From Streptomyces sp. CB01249 (lineage in GTDB: Bacteria; Actinomycetota; Actinomycetes; Streptomycetales; Streptomycetaceae), in assembly GCF_001905735.1 (NCBI RefSeq), contig NZ_LISW01000001.1, positions 678,603-742,602 on the forward strand: a stretch of DNA of 64,000 nucleotides. The letters are read 5' to 3'. The translations under genes were made by a program, and so were the position numbers. The notes beneath the pieces were generated by a model that saw nothing but the letters and a program-made list of their open reading frames with translations, had not been told where the DNA came from and made no database searches. Shown one piece after another: positions 61,356 through 64,000 of this stretch. Position 1 is the stretch's first letter. Each line of letters begins with the position of its first letter.

Positions 61356-64000
61356 GAGCTGATCCGTTCTGTCTCGGTACGACGGCGGAGGGTGGGCCGG
61401 GCCTTCTTGGCGGCCGGCGCGGACTTCAGCGCGGTGATGTGCTCGGCGAGCCGGGCCGGTGTCGGGTGCTCGAAGACGTCGCGGACGGTGAGCCGGACGT
61501 CCAGGGAGACCGCGATGTGGTTGGTGAGGCGGGCGCCCAGGAGGGAGTGGCCGCCGTGGTGGAAGAAGTCGTCATCGATGGTCAGTGCTTCCTCGGCCCC
61601 CAGGGTGCGGGCGAAGAGGCCGGTCAGGGTCTCTTCCAGCGGGTTGCGCGGGGCGCGGCCCCGGGAGGCGACGGCGGCCGGTTCCGGCAGGGCGCGTCGG
61701 TCGATCTTGCCGTTGGGGGTGAGAGGGAGCCGGTCGAGGACGGTGAGGTAGGTGGGCACCATGTGCTCGGGCAGCCGCTCGGTGAGGTGCCTGCGGATGT
61801 CCTCGGTCGTCGTGTCGGTGTCGGTGACGACGTAGGCGGCGAGCTGGCGGCGGTGGGTGGTGACGGTGGCCTGGGTGAGGTGGGGGTGGCTGAGGAGCGC
61901 GGTCTCCACCTCGGCGGGTTCGACGCGGAAGCCCCGTATCTTCACCTGGTTGTCGGCGCGGCCGTGGTAGTGCAGGTGGCCCTCGTGGTCGAAGTGGGCG
62001 AGGTCTCCGGTGCGGTAGAGCCGGGTGCCGGGCTCGCCGTAGGGGTTGGGGATGAAGGTGGTGGCGGTGAGGTCGGGGCGGTTGAGGTAGCCGTGGGCGA
62101 GGCCGTGTCCGGTGAGGTAGAGGTGGCCGGTGACGCCGGGCGGGACGGGTTGGAGGGTGGCGTCGAGGATGTAGGCGGCCTTGTTGGTGAGGGGTGCGCC
62201 GATCGGGATGGTGGTGTGGGGTTCGGTGGTGGGGGCGATGGCGTGGGTGGTGGTGAACCCCATGGATTCGGCGGGGCCGTATCCGTTGACGACCGTCGTG
62301 TGGGGCGAGAGCTGTTGGAGTTTGTGCACGTGGGCGGGGGAGGCTGCCTCGCCGCCGGTGTAGGCGACGGTGACGGTGGTGAATGCCTCGGGGTGTTCGT
62401 CGGTGAGGTAGTTGAAGAGGCTGGCGGAGAGTTGGAGCATCGTGACGCCGTGGCGGTGGGACAGCTCGGCGATGAGAGCAGGTTCCGGCTTCTGGCCGGG
62501 CTGGAGAACGGTGGTACCGCCGTGGAGGAGTGCGCCCCAGAATTCGAGGCTGAAGGCGTCCCAGGAGACCGGCGAGCACTGGAGGAACACCTCGTCGGGC
62601 CCGAAGTTCCCGTACGTCTGCGCGGTGACCGTGGAGACCAGGTTGCGGTGTGAGGACAGGATGCCCTTGGGCCGTCCGGTCGAGCCGGAGGTGAACATCA
62701 CGCACGCCACGTCCTGGCCCCGGACCGGTACACCGAGGTTGCTCGCGTCGTGGTGGGCCAGGTCGTCCGGGTCTTCGGTGCAGGTGGTCCAGGTTCCGGG
62801 GAGGCGGTCGGCGAGTGCGGTGTCGGTGACGAGGTGGCTGATGGCGGCCTCGGTCGCGGCGGACCGCAGGCGCTCGTCGGGGAAGTCCGGGTCGAGCAGC
62901 ACGTGCCCGGCGCCGGTCTTGAGTACGGCGATGAGGGCGGTGGCGAAGGTGGCGTTGCGTTCCAGGAGGATGCCGGCGAGGTCGCCCCGGCCGAGGCCGC
63001 GTTCGCGTAGATGGTGGGCCCAGCGGTTGGCGGTGGCGTTGAGCTCCGCGTACGTGTAGCTGTTCTCGCCGTCGATGAGCGCGACGGCCTCCGGGGTGAG
63101 CGCGGCCTGCTCCTCGAACCGTGCGACCAGCGAGGTCTCGGCGATGTCGGCGGTGGTCCCGGCCCATGGCCCGAGGATCAGTTGCCGTTCGGTGGCCGAC
63201 ACCACGTCCAGCTCACCGACGCGCAGCTCGGGATCGGCCAGCGCCTGGCGCAGCACCTCGCCGAGCACGGTCACCATGCGTTCGACGGTGGACCGGTCGA
63301 ACAGGTCCTCCGCGTAGAGCACCGTGCCCCGCAGCCCCTGGCCGTCGTCCGTGCGGAGCAGGAACTCCACGTCGAACTTGGCCGCGCCGCTCGTGACGTC
63401 GGGCATCGCGGTGACCGTCGCGTCCCCGAGCCGCAGCTCCGGAACGCCTCCGGATTCCAGCGTGAGGCAGATTTGGAAGAGGGGGTGGCGGGCGAGTGTG
63501 CGGGTGGGGTTGAGGGCGTCGAGGACGAGGTCGAAGGGTGCGTCCTGGTGGGCGAAGGCGTCGAGGTCGGTGGTGCGGACGCGTTCCAGGAGTTCGCGGA
63601 AGGTGGGGTTGCCGTCGGTGTGGGTGCGCAGGACCAGGGTGTTGACGAAGAACCCGACCAGATCGCGCAGCGCCTCATCGGTGCGCCCGGCGACGGGTGA
63701 GCCGATGGCCAGGTCGGTGCCGGCGCCGAGGCGGGTGAGCGCTGCGGCCAGGGCCGCGTGCACCACCATGAACGGGGTGCACCCTTCGGCCCGGGCGAGC
63801 TCACCGATGCGCTCGAACAGGTCGTCTCCCAGGGTGACTTCGACCTGACCGCCCCGGTGCGAGGCGCGTGCGGGGCGCGGGCGGTCCAGGTTCAGGGCGT
63901 GCTCCTCGGGGAGCCCTTCCAGCGTCTTGTGCCAGAACGCCAACTCCTGGGAGAGCACGCTGTCCGCGTCGTCGGCGGCTCCCAGCGCCCGCTGCTGCCA
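61352..64000 (-). CDS. NRPS-D: C-A-T synthetase (partial, 5' end beyond window)
   Basis: The last 882 residues of an NRPS whose start lies past base 64000. The visible part is the second half of a C domain (from WQQRALGAADDADSVLSQEL; the HHxxxDG motif is outside the window), a full A domain ([32 protein letters not shown]) and a T domain (HHGGHS, Ser819), ending in PTLRRRTETERISS. The pocket residues read roughly D-A-L-Q-Y-G-G-G-F-K, which is not a standard code, so the substrate is unknown. The A domain is rich in His and Thr compared with its neighbours. There is no terminal thioesterase; chain transfer to another protein is expected. Confidence 0.92.
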   Translation of the reverse strand, partial: WQQRALGAADDADSVLSQELAFWHKTLEGLPEEHALNLDRPRPARASHRGGQVEVTLGDDLFERIGELARAEGCTPFMVVHAALAAALTRLGAGTDLAIGSPVAGRTDEALRDLVGFFVNTLVLRTHTDGNPTFRELLERVRTTDLDAFAHQDAPFDLVLDALNPTRTLARHPLFQICLTLESGGVPELRLGDATVTAMPDVTSGAAKFDVEFLLRTDDGQGLRGTVLYAEDLFDRSTVERMVTVLGEVLRQALADPELRVGELDVVSATERQLILGPWAGTTADIAETSLVARFEEQAALTPEAVALIDGENSYTYAELNATANRWAHHLRERGLGRGDLAGILLERNATFATALIAVLKTGAGHVLLDPDFPDERLRSAATEAAISHLVTDTALADRLPGTWTTCTEDPDDLAHHDASNLGVPVRGQDVACVMFTSGSTGRPKGILSSHRNLVSTVTAQTYGNFGPDEVFLQCSPVSWDAFSLEFWGALLHGGTTVLQPGQKPEPALIAELSHRHGVTMLQLSASLFNYLTDEHPEAFTTVTVAYTGGEAASPAHVHKLQQLSPHTTVVNGYGPAESMGFTTTHAIAPTTEPHTTIPIGAPLTNKAAYILDATLQPVPPGVTGHLYLTGHGLAHGYLNRPDLTATTFIPNPYGEPGTRLYRTGDLAHFDHEGHLHYHGRADNQVKIRGFRVEPAEVETALLSHPHLTQATVTTHRRQLAAYVVTDTDTTTEDIRRHLTERLPEHMVPTYLTVLDRLPLTPNGKIDRRALPEPAAVASRGRAPRNPLEETLTGLFARTLGAEEALTIDDDFFHHGGHSLLGARLTNHIAVSLDVRLTVRDVFEHPTPARLAEHITALKSAPAAKKARPTLRRRTETERISS

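Overview
This window is a very GC-rich chromosomal segment from a Streptomyces-type actinomycete. GTG starts are frequent, genes often overlap by four bases (ATGA or GTGA), and the gene families are typical of streptomycetes: AllR/IclR, class F sortase, GH20/GH1/GH3 enzymes with TetR control, and NRPS genes with MbtH. I saw no rRNA, tRNA, insertion sequence, prophage or CRISPR array.

Layout. 1-0.4 kb is the 3' end of an ABC-transporter ATPase. 0.5-4.1 kb is an allantoin-utilisation locus (IclR-type repressor, allantoinase, allantoicase). 4.1-10.4 kb holds an aldo/keto reductase, an SDR, an EamA transporter, a two-component pair and a P450. 10.5-15.4 kb is a sugar-type ABC importer followed by a ROK kinase-like protein and a small membrane protein. 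15.3-17.6 kb pairs a P450-like/PEP-mutase fusion with an ArsR regulator. 17.6-26.1 kb is a glycosidase cluster (GH20, GH1, TetR, serine hydrolase, GH3) plus a secreted SGNH lipase; three copies of one operator-like sequence tie it together. 26.1-32 kb is a TetR-controlled peptide-type ABC importer containing a permease-ATPase fusion. 32.1-33.5 kb is a secreted protein and a class F sortase. 33.5-39.4 kb is a catabolic set (M20 peptidase, DUF917 protein, OPT transporter, IclR regulator, AroM-like protein) with a shared TTCCA-N5-TGGAA palindrome.

39.5-64 kb, all on the minus strand, is most of a nonribosomal peptide gene cluster that runs off the right edge. In transcription order it has: NRPS-D (partial, C-A-T), type II thioesterase, SyrP-like dioxygenase, NRPS-C (A-T, exact Gln code), NRPS-B (C-T-C-[A relic]-T), a terminator, NRPS-A (A-C-T-C-A-T-TE), MbtH, a terminator, and then a tightly coupled operon. 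That operon holds the glutamate mutase small subunit, a glutamate mutase E subunit fused in frame to an asparaginyl-tRNA-synthetase-like (asparagine-synthetase-like) domain, an FMN glutamate-synthase-like enzyme, an unknown 134-residue protein, an MFS exporter and an Sfp-type PPTase. A strong hairpin closes the cluster at 39.48 kb.

How the genes may work together (inference): glutamate mutase makes 3-methylaspartate, the fused AsnRS-like domain could amidate it to 3-methylasparagine, and the FMN enzyme could supply ammonia or alter the product further. Separately, Gln is loaded on the free-standing A-T protein and could be beta-hydroxylated by the SyrP-like enzyme. Because NRPS-B has no working A domain and NRPS-A has an A domain with no adjacent carrier, some carrier domains must be loaded in trans. 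The amino-acid-supply operon and the trans-loading NRPS are the most novel parts of the window.
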